Shown here in pieces: positions 1-9,276 of a stretch of 53,843 nt of DNA. Position 1 is the first letter of the stretch; the number at the start of each line of letters is the position of its first letter. The stretch spans positions 1 to 53,843 of the forward strand of contig CAUJIV010000129.1 of the NCBI GenBank assembly GCA_963205435.1, in the 5' to 3' direction. The stretch comes from Pseudomonadota bacterium. Lineage in GTDB: Bacteria; Pseudomonadota; Gammaproteobacteria; Burkholderiales; Rhodocyclaceae. The notes beneath the pieces were generated by a model. The model searched no databases, was not told the DNA's origin, and worked only from the letters and a program-made list of their open reading frames with translations. The position numbers and the translations under genes are program-made.

Positions 1-134
1 ACCTCGCCGAATTCGCGTACCGCTTCAACCGGCGCTTCGACCTGGCCGGCATGATCGGTCGCTTGGGCGCCGCCGCGGCGCTCACGCCGCCAATGCCGTA
101 TCGGTTCGTAACGTTGGCTGAGAGTCATTGGTAA
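1..134 (+). CDS. IS1595-family (ISXO2-like) transposase, C-terminal fragment
   Basis: The window opens inside a reading frame whose last 43 residues end at a TAA at 132-134. Positions 1-2 are the last two bases of a codon, so the gene begins upstream of the window. The tail contains EFAYRFNRRFDL followed by TPPMPYRF and LAESHW. This is the characteristic ending of ISXO2-like DDE transposases of the IS1595 group (family recognition from memory, no search). The catalytic residues lie outside the window. The right end of the element should lie between the stop and the next gene at 192, but I could not define an inverted repeat there without the left end. Confidence 0.75.
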   Translation, partial: LAEFAYRFNRRFDLAGMIGRLGAAAALTPPMPYRFVTLAESHW

Positions 135-191
135 CCAAGAAAGAATAAGTTGCATAAATTATTTTAGGTAATTTCTGAGGGAGGAAACGCG

Positions 192-1643
192 ATGAGACTC
201 AAGACGCTGGCCAGCGCCCTGGCATTCTCCGGCCTGCTTGTTCCGGGGCTTGCCTTGGCCACCAATGGCATGAACATGGAAGGCTATGGGCCGGTATCGA
301 CCGGCATGGGCGGCGCCTCCTACGCCTATGACAACGGCACGGCCGGCCTCATCAACAACCCGGCGACGCTGGGCCTCATGCGCAGCGGCAGCAGCCGCCT
401 CGACGTGGCTGTCGGCGGCCTGCATCCCGATGTCACCACCAAGATGGCCGGCATGCCGAACGCCCATTCAGGCGGCGACGCCTATTACATGCCGGCGGTC
501 GGCTATGTGCGCAAGGACGGCAGGCTGACCTGGGGCGGCGGCATGATGGCCCAGGGCGGCATGGGCACGGAATACGGCAGGAATTCGCTTTTGAGCGGCT
601 ACCAGTCGGCAGCCTTCCTCCTGTCGAACGGCATGATGGGCACGCAGGGCATGTCGGGCGTGGCCAACCGCAGCGAACTGGGCATCGGCCGCGTCATGCT
701 GCCGCTGGCCTTCGACGTCAGCGATACCTTCCGGGTCGGCGGCACGCTCGACTATCTCTGGGGCGGCCTCGATCTGCAGATGATGATGAGCGGCGCGATG
801 TTCGCCAGCTTCACCGGCTTTGGCGGCGCCGCGCCTTCGCCGCTCGGCTTCGCCAACGGCTCGCTGGTCACCGCCATGGGCGGCTTCGGCCTTGCCGACT
901 TGCAGTGGGCGCAGTTCGACTTCTCCCAGGGCAAGAACGGCATGAAGCAAAAGCTGAAGACGAACGGCTGGGCCGGCAACATCGGCTTCGTCTGGCAGGC
1001 GACGCCCAGCCTGTCGATCGGTGGCGTCTACCACGGCAAGACCAGCCTGGCCGACATGAAGGGCAACGGCAGGATGAACATGAGCGCCGACCTGGGCGGC
1101 GGCCCCATGCCGCTGTCGGTTTCCGGCAAGCTGAAGGTGGTCGATTTCCAGTGGCCGGAAACCTACGGCCTGGGCCTGTCCTACAAGGTGAATGACCGCT
1201 TCATGATCGCCGCCGACTACAAGCGCATCGGCTGGTCTGGCGTCATGAACAAGTTCCGCATGGTGTTCACCGCCGAAGGCAACGGCGGCATGCTGGCCGG
1301 GCTAAACGGCACGGTCATGGACGCCACCCTGTGGCAGAAGTGGAAGAACCAGAACGTGTTCATGATCGGCGGCGCCTACAAGGTGAGCGATGCCTTCACC
1401 CTGCGCGCCGGGCTGAATCTCGCCAGCAACCCGATTCCGAACAAGTACATGAACCCGTTGTTCCCGGCTACCATCAAGAACCACGTGACCTTCGGCGCCG
1501 GCTATGCGTTCAATCCGGTTTCGTCGATCGACTTTTCGCTCGTCCATGCGCCGGAAGTCAGCGCCACCAACGCCAACATGGGCGGCGTCAAGACGACCCA
1601 CAGCCAGACCAACTGGCAACTGATGTACAGCCACCGCTTCTGA
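192..1643 (+). CDS. FadL/OmpP1-type outer-membrane transport protein
   Basis: A 483-residue outer-membrane beta-barrel of the FadL/OmpP1/TodX family, which lets long-chain fatty acids or other hydrophobic compounds cross the outer membrane. The first 23 residues form a signal peptide ending in LALA. The mature N-terminus carries NGMNMEGYGP and the GMGGASYAYDNGTAGLINNPA block, typical of the plug region of this family. The chain ends in Phe (SHRF), the usual signal for barrel insertion. The ATG is preceded by GGGAGGAAA at a good distance. The middle part is unusually rich in Met and Gly. A strong terminator follows. The substrate cannot be told from sequence. The gene lies directly downstream of a transposase fragment, so its promoter region may be partly IS-derived. 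Confidence 0.88.
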   Translation: MRLKTLASALAFSGLLVPGLALATNGMNMEGYGPVSTGMGGASYAYDNGTAGLINNPATLGLMRSGSSRLDVAVGGLHPDVTTKMAGMPNAHSGGDAYYMPAVGYVRKDGRLTWGGGMMAQGGMGTEYGRNSLLSGYQSAAFLLSNGMMGTQGMSGVANRSELGIGRVMLPLAFDVSDTFRVGGTLDYLWGGLDLQMMMSGAMFASFTGFGGAAPSPLGFANGSLVTAMGGFGLADLQWAQFDFSQGKNGMKQKLKTNGWAGNIGFVWQATPSLSIGGVYHGKTSLADMKGNGRMNMSADLGGGPMPLSVSGKLKVVDFQWPETYGLGLSYKVNDRFMIAADYKRIGWSGVMNKFRMVFTAEGNGGMLAGLNGTVMDATLWQKWKNQNVFMIGGAYKVSDAFTLRAGLNLASNPIPNKYMNPLFPATIKNHVTFGAGYAFNPVSSIDFSLVHAPEVSATNANMGGVKTTHSQTNWQLMYSHRF

Positions 1644-1662
1644 GAAAAGCGCGTCAGCGGAG

Positions 1663-1695
1663 AAAAAGCCGGCGGCATCACACCGCCGGCTTTTT
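1663..1695. terminator. Intrinsic terminator after the FadL-type gene
   Basis: A-rich arm plus GCCGGCGG, a 7-base loop, CCGCCGGC and a T run. The flanking A and T runs make it symmetrical, so it could stop transcription in either direction. It lies 20 bp after the porin stop codon. Confidence 0.85.
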
Positions 1696-1740
1696 TCTGC
1701 TCCCTGCCGCGAGAATCCGCAAACAACCAGGAGGAGTGTC

Positions 1741-2650
1741 ATGAGAAAAATTCTCGGAGGCTTGTTTTGCCTGCTTTTGGCGTTCGGCCCTGCCGCCGTC
1801 CAGGCGCAGGAGACCTTGCTGAAGCCGTTCGTGCTGGCCTCGAAGGGAACCGGCGAGGTGGCGGCGAAGGCCGATGAAGTGAAGGCGGCATTGGCGAAGA
1901 ACGGCTTCACCCTCGCCGGCAGCTATTCACCCTACCCGAACGCCGTGGTGATCGTCGTCACCAATGATGAGATGCGGACCGCCGCCGCCAAGTCGGAGCT
2001 GGGCGGCTTCGGCGCGGCCCAGCGCGTCTCCGTCACCAAGGTCGGCGATGAAGTGCAGGTTGCCTACACCAACCCCGTCTACATGGCGAATGCCTATCGC
2101 ATGGCGGACGACATGAAGGGCGTGGCGGCGAAGCTGCAGGCCGCCCTAGGCAGGATCGAGGCGTTCGGCTCGTCGGGCCATTACCCCAACCAGCTGCGCA
2201 AATACCACTACATGATCGGCATGGAATACTTCGACGAGCCGAGCCTGCTTGCCAGCTACGGTAGCCATGACGAGGCCGTGAAGGCCGTCGAGAACGGCCT
2301 TGCTACGGGAAAGCAGGGCGTCAGCAAGGTCTATCGCGTCGATTTGCCGGGCAAGAAGGAAGCCCTGTTCGGGGTGGCCATGAAGGGCGACGGCGAGGAA
2401 GGCAGGTACCGGGATGACAAATACATCATGAGCGTAATTGATTTTCAAGGAGCTGAAATCGACGCCTCACCTGCCCTACGAAATGCTGGTGGCGGACAAC
2501 AAGGTCTATGCGCTGTATGCGCGCTTCCGCATCGCCATCAACTTCCCCGATCTCTCGATGATGGGAGACAACAGCTTCATGAGGATCAAGCCGGCGCCGG
2601 AGGCGATCCGCAAGGCGCTGCTGAAGACGGCCGGCGGCAAGGAAGACTAG
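1741..2650 (+). pseudogene. Secreted protein of unknown function, broken by a +1 frameshift (possible sequence error)
   Basis: The gene starts at ATG 1741 behind GGAGGAGTGTC and encodes a signal peptide ending AVQAQ. A mature domain of about 280 residues follows; I do not recognise it firmly, though a DUF302-like relation is possible. The frame that begins here runs through DKYIMSVIDF and then loses sense, continuing to a stop at 2691. A second frame takes over at 2446 with KELKSTPHLPYEML and ends with AGGKED at 2650. Removing one T from the TTTT run at 2442-2445 joins the two into one protein of about 302 residues, reading IDFKELKS across the join. Either the gene is a recent pseudogene or the base is a homopolymer sequencing error. 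The coherent sequence on both sides argues that any lesion is recent. Confidence 0.7.
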
Positions 2651-2675
2651 GGCCTGTCCAAGCCTGGCCTGCCTC

Positions 2676-3908
2676 TCACTTCCGCGCGTAATGCGGATCG
2701 AGCAGTTCCCGCATGGAGCGCAACTGGCTGGCGAAGGCGGCGGCACCGAGCAGGCACAGCGCGCCGCCGGTCGCCACCGCGGCCGGCGCGCCGAATCGCT
2801 CGGCCAGCAGGCCGAACGCGAGCGAGCCCAGCGGCATGACGCCGAGGAAGGCCGTGATGTGCAGGCTGACCAGCCGGCCGCGCATCGCCTCGGGCGCCAC
2901 CAGCTGGATGATGGTGTTGGCCGAAGCGGCAACCAGGATGATGCCGAAGCCGATGAACGGCACGATGGCCAGCGACAGCCACGGCGCGCGTGACAGGGAA
3001 AACAGCAGCAGTCCCGTTCCGGCGCACAACCCGGCCGCGGCAATCAGCCGTTCCAGTCCGAATGTCGTCTTGCGCACGGCCAGCAGGAGGACGCCACCGA
3101 GGGCGCCGGCGCCCGAGGCGCCCATCAGATTGCCGAAAGTGTGGGCGCCGCCGCCGAGGATGTCGCGGGCGAATACCGGCATCAGCGAGGAATAGGAAGA
3201 CGCCACGAAACTCACCAGCGCGACCAGGCCGATCAGGTTGCGCATCGGCGCGAAGCCCCAGGCGAAGCGCACCGCTTCCTCGATGCCGCGCAGCCAGTTC
3301 GAGCGGGCGCGGCCGGTCGCCGGCGCCGCCAGGCGCATCAGCGCCAGCGCGGCGATCATGGCCAGGTAGGACAGGGCGTTCAACAGGAAGCACCAGGCCT
3401 CGCTCGACCAGGACAGAATGAGCCCTGCCAGCGCCGGGCCGATGAGGCGCGAGCCGTTGAGCATCGCCGAGTTGAGAGCGATGGCGGTCGGCAGGTGCTC
3501 GCGCGAGCCGACGAGGTCGAGCAGAAAGGCCTGGCGCAGCGGCGTGTCGAAGGAGTTGACGACACCGAGGAAGCCCGCCGCCGCGAGCAGGTGCCAGACT
3601 TCCGCCCGCCCGGCAAAAGCCAGTCCCGCCAGCACGGCGGCCGGCAGGAGCGACAGCGCCTGGGTGAGGAACATCGCGCGATGGCGGTGGATGCGATCCG
3701 ACCAGACGCCGCCGAAGGGGGCGAGCAGGAGGATCGGTATCTGGCCGGCGAAACTGGCCAGCCCCAGCATGAAGGGCGAGCCGGTCAGGCGATAGACCAG
3801 CCAGGACAGCGCGATCGTCTGCATCCAGGTGCCGACCAGCGAAGCGCCCTGACCGATGAACTACAGGCGGAAGTTGCGCTGCGACAGCGCCAGGACGAGC
3901 TGCCTCAT
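2676..3908 (-). pseudogene. MFS exporter (MFS_3/EntS-like) with an in-frame TAG near the N-terminus
   Basis: A 410-codon frame for a major facilitator superfamily exporter with 12 predicted membrane segments. The conserved block GTWMQTIALSWLVYRLTGSP and the motif SDRIHRHRAMF after TM2 are visible. The natural start is ATG 3908, giving MRQLVLALSQRNFRL, but codon 16 (3863-3861) is TAG, just before FIGQGASLVGTW. Family members have Phe, Tyr or Trp at this place, so one base change explains the stop. Translation could restart at ATG 3824, giving 382 residues but losing the beginning of TM1, which probably harms function. It lies 60 bp downstream of valS on the same strand. Substrate unknown. Alternatives are a sequencing error or stop readthrough. 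Confidence 0.75.
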
Positions 3909-3968
3909 GCGGCACTCATGGCCTGGCTGGCAGGGGCAGCGCTGGCTCCGGGCGGCGCCACCGCCGGC

Positions 3969-6800
3969 TCAGGAACTGCTGCCGTTTTGCGGCGCGGTCT
4001 GCAGACGGGCCAGCTGCAACTGCAGCTTGTCGGCGAGGTCGCTGAAATTTGCCAGTCGCTGCCGCTCCTGCGCCACGACGGCGGCCGGCGCGCGTTCGAC
4101 GAAGCCGGCGTTGCCGAGCTTGGCCATGGCCTTGGCAATCTCGCCCTCGACGCGGGAAATCTCCTTTTCCAGCCGTTCGCGCTCGGCGGCGACGTCGATC
4201 TCGATTTTCAGTATCAGGTGGAAGTCGCCGACGATGGCGACCGGCGCGTCGCCGGCGGGCAGATCGGCGCCGCTGGCCGTCACCTCGGACAATCTGGCGA
4301 GGGCGGCGAGATAGGGGGCAAAGGCGGCGACGCGATCTGGGTCGCCGGCGACGAGCAGCGGCGCCTTCTGCGCCGGCGACAGGTTCATCTCGCCGCGCAA
4401 GCTGCGGCAGGCATTGACCAGGGCCTGCAGCGTTGCCACCTCGGCCTCGGCCTGCTCGTCGATGCGCGTCGGGTCGGCCGCCGGGTAGGGCGCCAGCATG
4501 ATGCTCTCGCCGCCGCGTCCCGCCACCGGCGCCACCTTCTGCCACAGCTCCTCGGTGATGAAGGGGATCAGCGGGTGCGCCAGGCGCAGGATCGTCTCCA
4601 GCACCCGCACCAGGGTGCGGCGCGTGCCGCGCTGCTGCGCCGCACCGCCGGTCTGCAACTGCACCTTGGCCAGCTCGAGGTACCAGTCGCAGTATTCGTC
4701 CCACACCAGCTCGTAGACGGCACGCGCCAGCAGGTCGAAGCGGTATTCGGCGAAGTGGCGCGCCACCGCGGCCTCGCTGCGCTGCAGGCGGCTGACGATC
4801 CAGCGGTCGGCGGCGGAGAAGGCGATGTCGCTGCCGCAGGCCTGTCCTTCCCCGAGCCCGCAGTCGCGGCCCTCGCAGTTCATCAGCACGAAGCGCGTGG
4901 CGTTCCACAGCTTGTTGCAGAAATTGCGGTAGCCCTCGCAGCGGCCCATGTCGAACTTGATGTCGCGCCCGGGGCTGGCCAGCGAGGCGAAGGTGTAGCG
5001 CAGGGCGTCGGCGCCGAAGGCGGGAATGCCGGCGGGGAATTCCTTGCGCGTGCGCCGCTCGATGGCTTGCGCCTGCCGCGGGTTCATCAGGCCGCTGGTT
5101 CGCTTGGCGACCAGCTCTTCGAGACCGATGCCGTCGATGAGGTCGATCGGGTCGAGCACGTTGCCCTTCGACTTGCTCATCTTCTGCCCTTCGGCATCGC
5201 GGATCAGGCCGTGTACATAGACGTCGCGGAAGGGAATCCTGCCGGTGATGTGCTTGGTCATCATCACCATGCGCGCCACCCAGAAGAAGATGATGTCAAA
5301 GCCGGTGACCAGCACCGACGAGGGCAGGTAGCGGTCGAGCGCCGGGTTCGACTGCTGCGGCCATTGCGGCGTCCAGTCGAGCGTGGAAAATGGCCACAGC
5401 GCCGAGGAGAACCAGGTGTCGAGGACGTCCGGGTCGCGCGCGAGGCTGCCGGCATGGCCGTCGGCGCGCGCCAGCTCCCTCGCCTCGTTCTCGTCGTGGG
5501 CGACGAAGATGCGGCCGTCCTCGGCATGCCAGGCCGGGATCTGGTGGCCCCACCAGAGCTGGCGCGAGATGCACCAGTCCTGGATGTTGTTGAGCCACTG
5601 GTTGTAGGTGTTCACCCACTGCTCGGGGACGAAGCGGATCTCCCCCGAAGCGACACACTCCAGCGCCTGGGCGGCGATGCTCTTGCCCTCCGGGCCGGGC
5701 TTCGACATGGCGACGAACCACTGGTCGGTGAGCATCGGCTCGATGACGGCGTGGCTGCGGTCGCCGCGCGGCACCATCAGCTTGTGCGGCTTGGCGGAGA
5801 CGAGCAGACCCCCGGCCTCGAGATCGGCGACGATGCGATTGCGCGCCTCGTAGCGGTCGAGGCCCTGGTAGCGCGGCGGCCCGTTTTCGTTGATGCGCGC
5901 GTCCAGGGTGAGGATGGGAATCGGGGCGAGGCCGTGGCGCTGGCCGACCTGCCAGTCGTTGAAGTCGTGCGCTGGCGTGATCTTGACGCAGCCGGTGCCG
6001 AATTCGCGGTCGACATAGTCGTCGGCGATGACCGGAATGGTGCGGTCGCAAAGCGGCAGGCGCAGTTGCCGGCCGACCAGATGCGCATAGCGCGCGTCCT
6101 CGGGATGCACGGCGACGGCGACGTCGCCGAGCAGGGTCTCGGGACGGGTCGTCGCCACGACCAGAGCGCCGCTGCCCTCGGCGAGCGGATAGCGGATCTC
6201 CCACATCGAGCCGTCCTCCTCCTCGGCGACCACCTCGAGGTCGGAGACGGCGGTGAGAAGCTGCGGGTCCCAGTTGACCAGCCGCTTGCCGCGGTAGATC
6301 AGCCCCTCGCGATGCAGGCGGACGAAGACCTCGGTGACGGTGCGCGACAGACCGGCGTCCATGGTGAAGCGCTCGCGCGACCAGTCGGGCGAGGCGCCCA
6401 GCCTGCGCATCTGCCGCGTGATGGTGCCGCCGGAATACTCCTTCCATTGCCAGACGCGCTCGAGGAATTTCTCGCGACCGAGGCCGTGCCGGCTGATGCC
6501 TTCCGCGTCGAGCTGGCGCTCGACGACGATCTGCGTGGCGATGCCGGCGTGATCGGTGCCCGGCTGCCACAGCGTGTTGGCGCCGCGCATGCGGTGGTAG
6601 CGCGTCAGCGCGTCCATCAGCGTCTGGTTGAAGCCGTGGCCCATGTGCAGCGTGCCGGTGACGTTGGGCGGCGGCAGCAGGATGCAGAAGTTCTCCGCCT
6701 TCGTCGCGTCGGCGCCGGCGGCGAAGTAGCCGCGCGACTCCCACAGTGGATACCAGCGGCGCTCGATGTCGGCTGGCTCGAAGGACTTGGCGAGTTCCAT
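3969..6800 (-). CDS. valS: Valine--tRNA ligase
   Basis: Class I aminoacyl-tRNA synthetase that charges tRNA-Val; 943 residues, normal for the family. The HIGH signature reads HMGH at residues 52-55, after PPPNVTGTL. The KMSKS loop is present as [14 protein letters not shown] in the second half, followed by the anticodon-binding domain. The C-terminal roughly 70 residues form the ValS-specific coiled coil ([20 protein letters not shown]). The start at 6800 gives the usual short N-terminus [20 protein letters not shown]. It is the fourth gene of the pepA-holC-unknown-valS-MFS series. A TATAAT on the minus strand 37-42 bp upstream may add a promoter of its own. Confidence 0.97.
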   Translation of the reverse strand: MELAKSFEPADIERRWYPLWESRGYFAAGADATKAENFCILLPPPNVTGTLHMGHGFNQTLMDALTRYHRMRGANTLWQPGTDHAGIATQIVVERQLDAEGISRHGLGREKFLERVWQWKEYSGGTITRQMRRLGASPDWSRERFTMDAGLSRTVTEVFVRLHREGLIYRGKRLVNWDPQLLTAVSDLEVVAEEEDGSMWEIRYPLAEGSGALVVATTRPETLLGDVAVAVHPEDARYAHLVGRQLRLPLCDRTIPVIADDYVDREFGTGCVKITPAHDFNDWQVGQRHGLAPIPILTLDARINENGPPRYQGLDRYEARNRIVADLEAGGLLVSAKPHKLMVPRGDRSHAVIEPMLTDQWFVAMSKPGPEGKSIAAQALECVASGEIRFVPEQWVNTYNQWLNNIQDWCISRQLWWGHQIPAWHAEDGRIFVAHDENEARELARADGHAGSLARDPDVLDTWFSSALWPFSTLDWTPQWPQQSNPALDRYLPSSVLVTGFDIIFFWVARMVMMTKHITGRIPFRDVYVHGLIRDAEGQKMSKSKGNVLDPIDLIDGIGLEELVAKRTSGLMNPRQAQAIERRTRKEFPAGIPAFGADALRYTFASLASPGRDIKFDMGRCEGYRNFCNKLWNATRFVLMNCEGRDCGLGEGQACGSDIAFSAADRWIVSRLQRSEAAVARHFAEYRFDLLARAVYELVWDEYCDWYLELAKVQLQTGGAAQQRGTRRTLVRVLETILRLAHPLIPFITEELWQKVAPVAGRGGESIMLAPYPAADPTRIDEQAEAEVATLQALVNACRSLRGEMNLSPAQKAPLLVAGDPDRVAAFAPYLAALARLSEVTASGADLPAGDAPVAIVGDFHLILKIEIDVAAERERLEKEISRVEGEIAKAMAKLGNAGFVERAPAAVVAQERQRLANFSDLADKLQLQLARLQTAPQNGSSS

Positions 6801-6836
6801 CGCTCGAGGGGAAAGGGTCGGCGGAAAAAAAGCCGG

Positions 6837-6842
6837 ATTATA
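6837..6842 (-). promoter_or_regulatory. Possible valS -10 element
   Basis: A perfect TATAAT on the minus strand, placing a start near 6830, about 30 nt before the valS ATG. No convincing -35 hexamer is seen at 16-18 bp, so the call rests on the -10 alone. Confidence 0.4.
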
Positions 6843-6869
6843 CCGGAGCGCCCGCCGGCGCCGGCCGGC

Positions 6870-7280
6870 TCACCTGCCTTGTCGGGTGCGCTCCTGGGCG
6901 GCGCGGATCAGGTCGGAGATGAGCAGCGGCAGCGTCTCGCGCAAGGCGCTGCCGACCTCGGCCGCGACCTGCTCGGCGATGCCGTCGAGGCGGCGCGCCA
7001 CCAGCCGCGGCAGGGTGGCGACCAGCCAGTTCTCGACGGCGCGGGCGATGTCGGGTGGCAGGGGCGCCAGCAGGCCGTGGATGCGCTCGGCCAGCTGTTC
7101 GGCGCCCGGGCTGCCGGCGATGGCCGCCGCCAGCGCCGGCGCGGCGGCAGCCGGATCGACGACTTCGGTGAGTACCGGCAGCTCCTCCTGTTCGGCCGCG
7201 GGGGCCGCCTGCGCGCCGCCGGCGACGAAGGCGCGGCGCCGCATCAGCGCGTCCGCCTTGCCGAAGACGTCGTCGCTCAC
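6870..7280 (-). CDS. Conserved hypothetical protein between holC and valS
   Basis: A 136-residue acidic, Ala-rich protein with no signal peptide or membrane segment. It starts with GTG at 7280 (MSDDVFGKADALMRRR). The second half is strongly helical (PPDIARAVENWLVATLPRLV, then EVGSALRETLPLLISDLI). I do not recognise a named domain. Small proteins of this kind often sit between holC and valS in betaproteobacteria, so it is probably a real, lineage-restricted gene. It is 24 bp from holC and 69 bp from valS and is probably co-transcribed with both. The function is unknown; the position suggests only co-expression, not a shared role. Confidence 0.75.
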   Translation of the reverse strand: MSDDVFGKADALMRRRAFVAGGAQAAPAAEQEELPVLTEVVDPAAAAPALAAAIAGSPGAEQLAERIHGLLAPLPPDIARAVENWLVATLPRLVARRLDGIAEQVAAEVGSALRETLPLLISDLIRAAQERTRQGR

Positions 7281-7304
7281 CGGCGCGTCCTCCGGCGGCC
7301 CATG

Positions 7305-7727
7305 TCAGGCCCGCGCCAGGTCGTGGGCTTCGATGGCGTAGCCGCGGTCGCGGTAGAACCTGAAGCGCTCGCGAGCCGGGCCGCGGTCGGCCTCGTCGTC
7401 GCCGACGATCTCGACCAGGCGGTCGAAACGGGAAAAGGCCGGCGGCAGCTCGCCGCCGAGATTGAGCAGCACTTCATGATGGGCGGCTGCGTCGAGCGTG
7501 CCGCCGATGACGACCGGCGTTTCCGCCGCCAGCGCGTCGCCGGCGCGGCAATGGGGCAGGAAGCCGGTGGCCGGCTGCTGCCACAACTGGCGGTCGGCGC
7601 GGGCGGCGAGTTCCTCGTCGGGCGCGTAGACCAGCACGCGGCAGCCGCGCGCATGCAGCTCGCCGATCAGCCGGCAGGCGGACTGGAGCTTGTCCGCGGC
7701 GCCATGGTAGAAATCGATGCGGGTCAC
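7305..7727 (-). CDS. holC: DNA polymerase III subunit chi
   Basis: Clamp-loader accessory subunit chi, which links the replicase to single-strand binding protein. 140 residues, normal length. The N-terminus RIDFYHGAADKLQSACRLIG matches the family start, and ADRQLWQQPATGFLPHC plus VVIGGTLDAAAHHEVLLNL are typical chi blocks. The start is taken as GTG 7727, overlapping the pepA stop codon (GTGA). The frame stays open far upstream, but that part is antisense-like filler inside pepA. The pepA-holC coupling is common in proteobacteria. Confidence 0.9.
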   Translation of the reverse strand: MTRIDFYHGAADKLQSACRLIGELHARGCRVLVYAPDEELAARADRQLWQQPATGFLPHCRAGDALAAETPVVIGGTLDAAAHHEVLLNLGGELPPAFSRFDRLVEIVGDDEADRGPARERFRFYRDRGYAIEAHDLARA

Positions 7728-9214
7728 AGCTTGCCGGCGCGCTGCAGCAGGAAGTGGGTGAGTAGCGGCACCGGACGGCCGGTCGAGCCTTTCTCCTTGC
7801 CCGAGCGCCAGGCCGTGCCGGCGATGTCGAGATGCGCCCAGCGATATTGCCCGGTGAAGCGGGCGAGAAAACAGGCGCCGGTGATGGTGCCGGCGGCGCG
7901 GCTGCCGCTGATATTCGGGATGTCGGCGAAATTGCTCTTCAGCATCTCCTGGTAATCGTCCCACAGCGGCAGCTGCCAGGCGCGGTCGCCCGCCGCCTGC
8001 CCGGCCGCGAGCAGTTCGCCGGCGAGCGTCTCGTCGTTGGCCATCAGGCCGGAGGCCACGGCGCCGAGCGCGATGACGCAGGCGCCGGTCTGGGTGGCGA
8101 TGTCGACCACGCAGTCCGGCTCGAAGCGGCCGGCGTAGGTGAGCGCATCGCACAGGATGAGGCGGCCCTCGGCGTCGGTGTTGAGGATCTCGATGGTCTG
8201 GCCGGAGAGGGAGGTGACGATGTCGCCCGGCCGCGTGGCGCCGCCGCCCGGCATGTTCTCGGTGGCCGGAATGAGGCCGACGATGTTCAGCGGCAGCCGC
8301 ATCTGGGCGGCGGCGCGCAGGGCGCCGAGCACGCTGGCGGCGCCGGACATGTCGTATTTCATCTCGTCCATCTCGGCGCCGGGCTTGAGCGAGATGCCGC
8401 CGCTGTCGAAGGTGACGCCCTTGCCGACCAGCACGACCGGCTTCCTCTTCGCCTTGTCTCCGGCGTACTGCAGCACGATGAAGCGCGGCGGCTGGCGCGC
8501 GCCGGCCGCCACCGCCAGCAGCGCGCCCATGCCGAGCTTCGCCATGCGGGCGTGATCGAGAACCTGGCATTTCATGCGGTGTGTTCTCGCCAGCTTCTGC
8601 GCCTGCTGCGCCAGATAGGTCGGCGTGCACAGGTTGGCCGGCAGGTTGCCCAGCTCGCGCGCGAGATCCATGCCGGCGGCGATGGCGACGCCCTGGGCGA
8701 GCGCGGCGCTGGCGGCGCGGGCCTCCCCGGCGGCCACGCTGAAGGTGACGGCGGACAGGCTCGGCGCATCCTCCCGCTGCGACTTCAGGAAGTCGCTGCG
8801 ATAGAGGGCGTCATTGGCGGCGAGCACGCCCTGGCGCACCCGCCAGGCGGCATCGCGTCCGGGCAGCGGTACTTCGCCCAGGGTGAGGACGGCATCCCTG
8901 CTGCCGCCCGCCTTGAGCGCGCGCAGCGCCGCGGCGACGGCTTCGCGATTGGCCTTGTCGCCGTAAGCGGCCTCCTTGCCGAGGCCGACCAGCAGCACCC
9001 GTGCGGCGGCGATGCCGGGCGCGCCATGGAGGAGGAGGGTGGCGCCTCGCTTGCCGTCCATGTCGCCGCGGCGCAGCAGCCGCGCCAGATGGCCGCCGGC
9101 GGCCTTGTCGAGCGCCTGCGCCGGCGCCGACAGCCTGCGCGATTCGAATACGCCGGCGACGATGCAGTCGCACTTCGCCTTGTCCGGGGTGATGCTTTTT
9201 GTGCTAAATTCCAC
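7724..9214 (-). CDS. pepA: Cytosol aminopeptidase (leucyl aminopeptidase, M17)
   Basis: Di-metal M17 aminopeptidase that removes N-terminal residues from peptides; 496 residues. Metal and catalytic signatures are visible: VLVGKGVTFDSGGISLKPG (Lys and Asp ligands), MKYDMSGAASVLG, and NTDAEGRLILCDALTYA, the PepA hallmark. The start is GTG 9214 (MEFSTKSI), matching the usual MEF start. PepA relatives in enterobacteria also bind DNA in Xer recombination; nothing here decides whether this one does. It is the first gene of the minus-strand series and is divergent from lptF. The intergenic stretch holds GATAAT on the minus strand (9246-9251) as a possible -10. Confidence 0.95.
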   Translation of the reverse strand: MEFSTKSITPDKAKCDCIVAGVFESRRLSAPAQALDKAAGGHLARLLRRGDMDGKRGATLLLHGAPGIAAARVLLVGLGKEAAYGDKANREAVAAALRALKAGGSRDAVLTLGEVPLPGRDAAWRVRQGVLAANDALYRSDFLKSQREDAPSLSAVTFSVAAGEARAASAALAQGVAIAAGMDLARELGNLPANLCTPTYLAQQAQKLARTHRMKCQVLDHARMAKLGMGALLAVAAGARQPPRFIVLQYAGDKAKRKPVVLVGKGVTFDSGGISLKPGAEMDEMKYDMSGAASVLGALRAAAQMRLPLNIVGLIPATENMPGGGATRPGDIVTSLSGQTIEILNTDAEGRLILCDALTYAGRFEPDCVVDIATQTGACVIALGAVASGLMANDETLAGELLAAGQAAGDRAWQLPLWDDYQEMLKSNFADIPNISGSRAAGTITGACFLARFTGQYRWAHLDIAGTAWRSGKEKGSTGRPVPLLTHFLLQRAGKL

Positions 9215-9276
9215 GCGCCACGCTCCTCGATCAGATCAGGCTCCGATTATCCCCGCTCCCCTCGGAAAAAGTCAAA

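Noticed and set aside
3141-7955. A 1604-codon open frame on the plus strand across valS and neighbours
   Set aside because: It is antisense to valS, which has all synthetase motifs. Such long shadow frames arise from the third-position GC bias. The encoded text is Arg/Ala/Gly-rich without any family motif and spans several genes.
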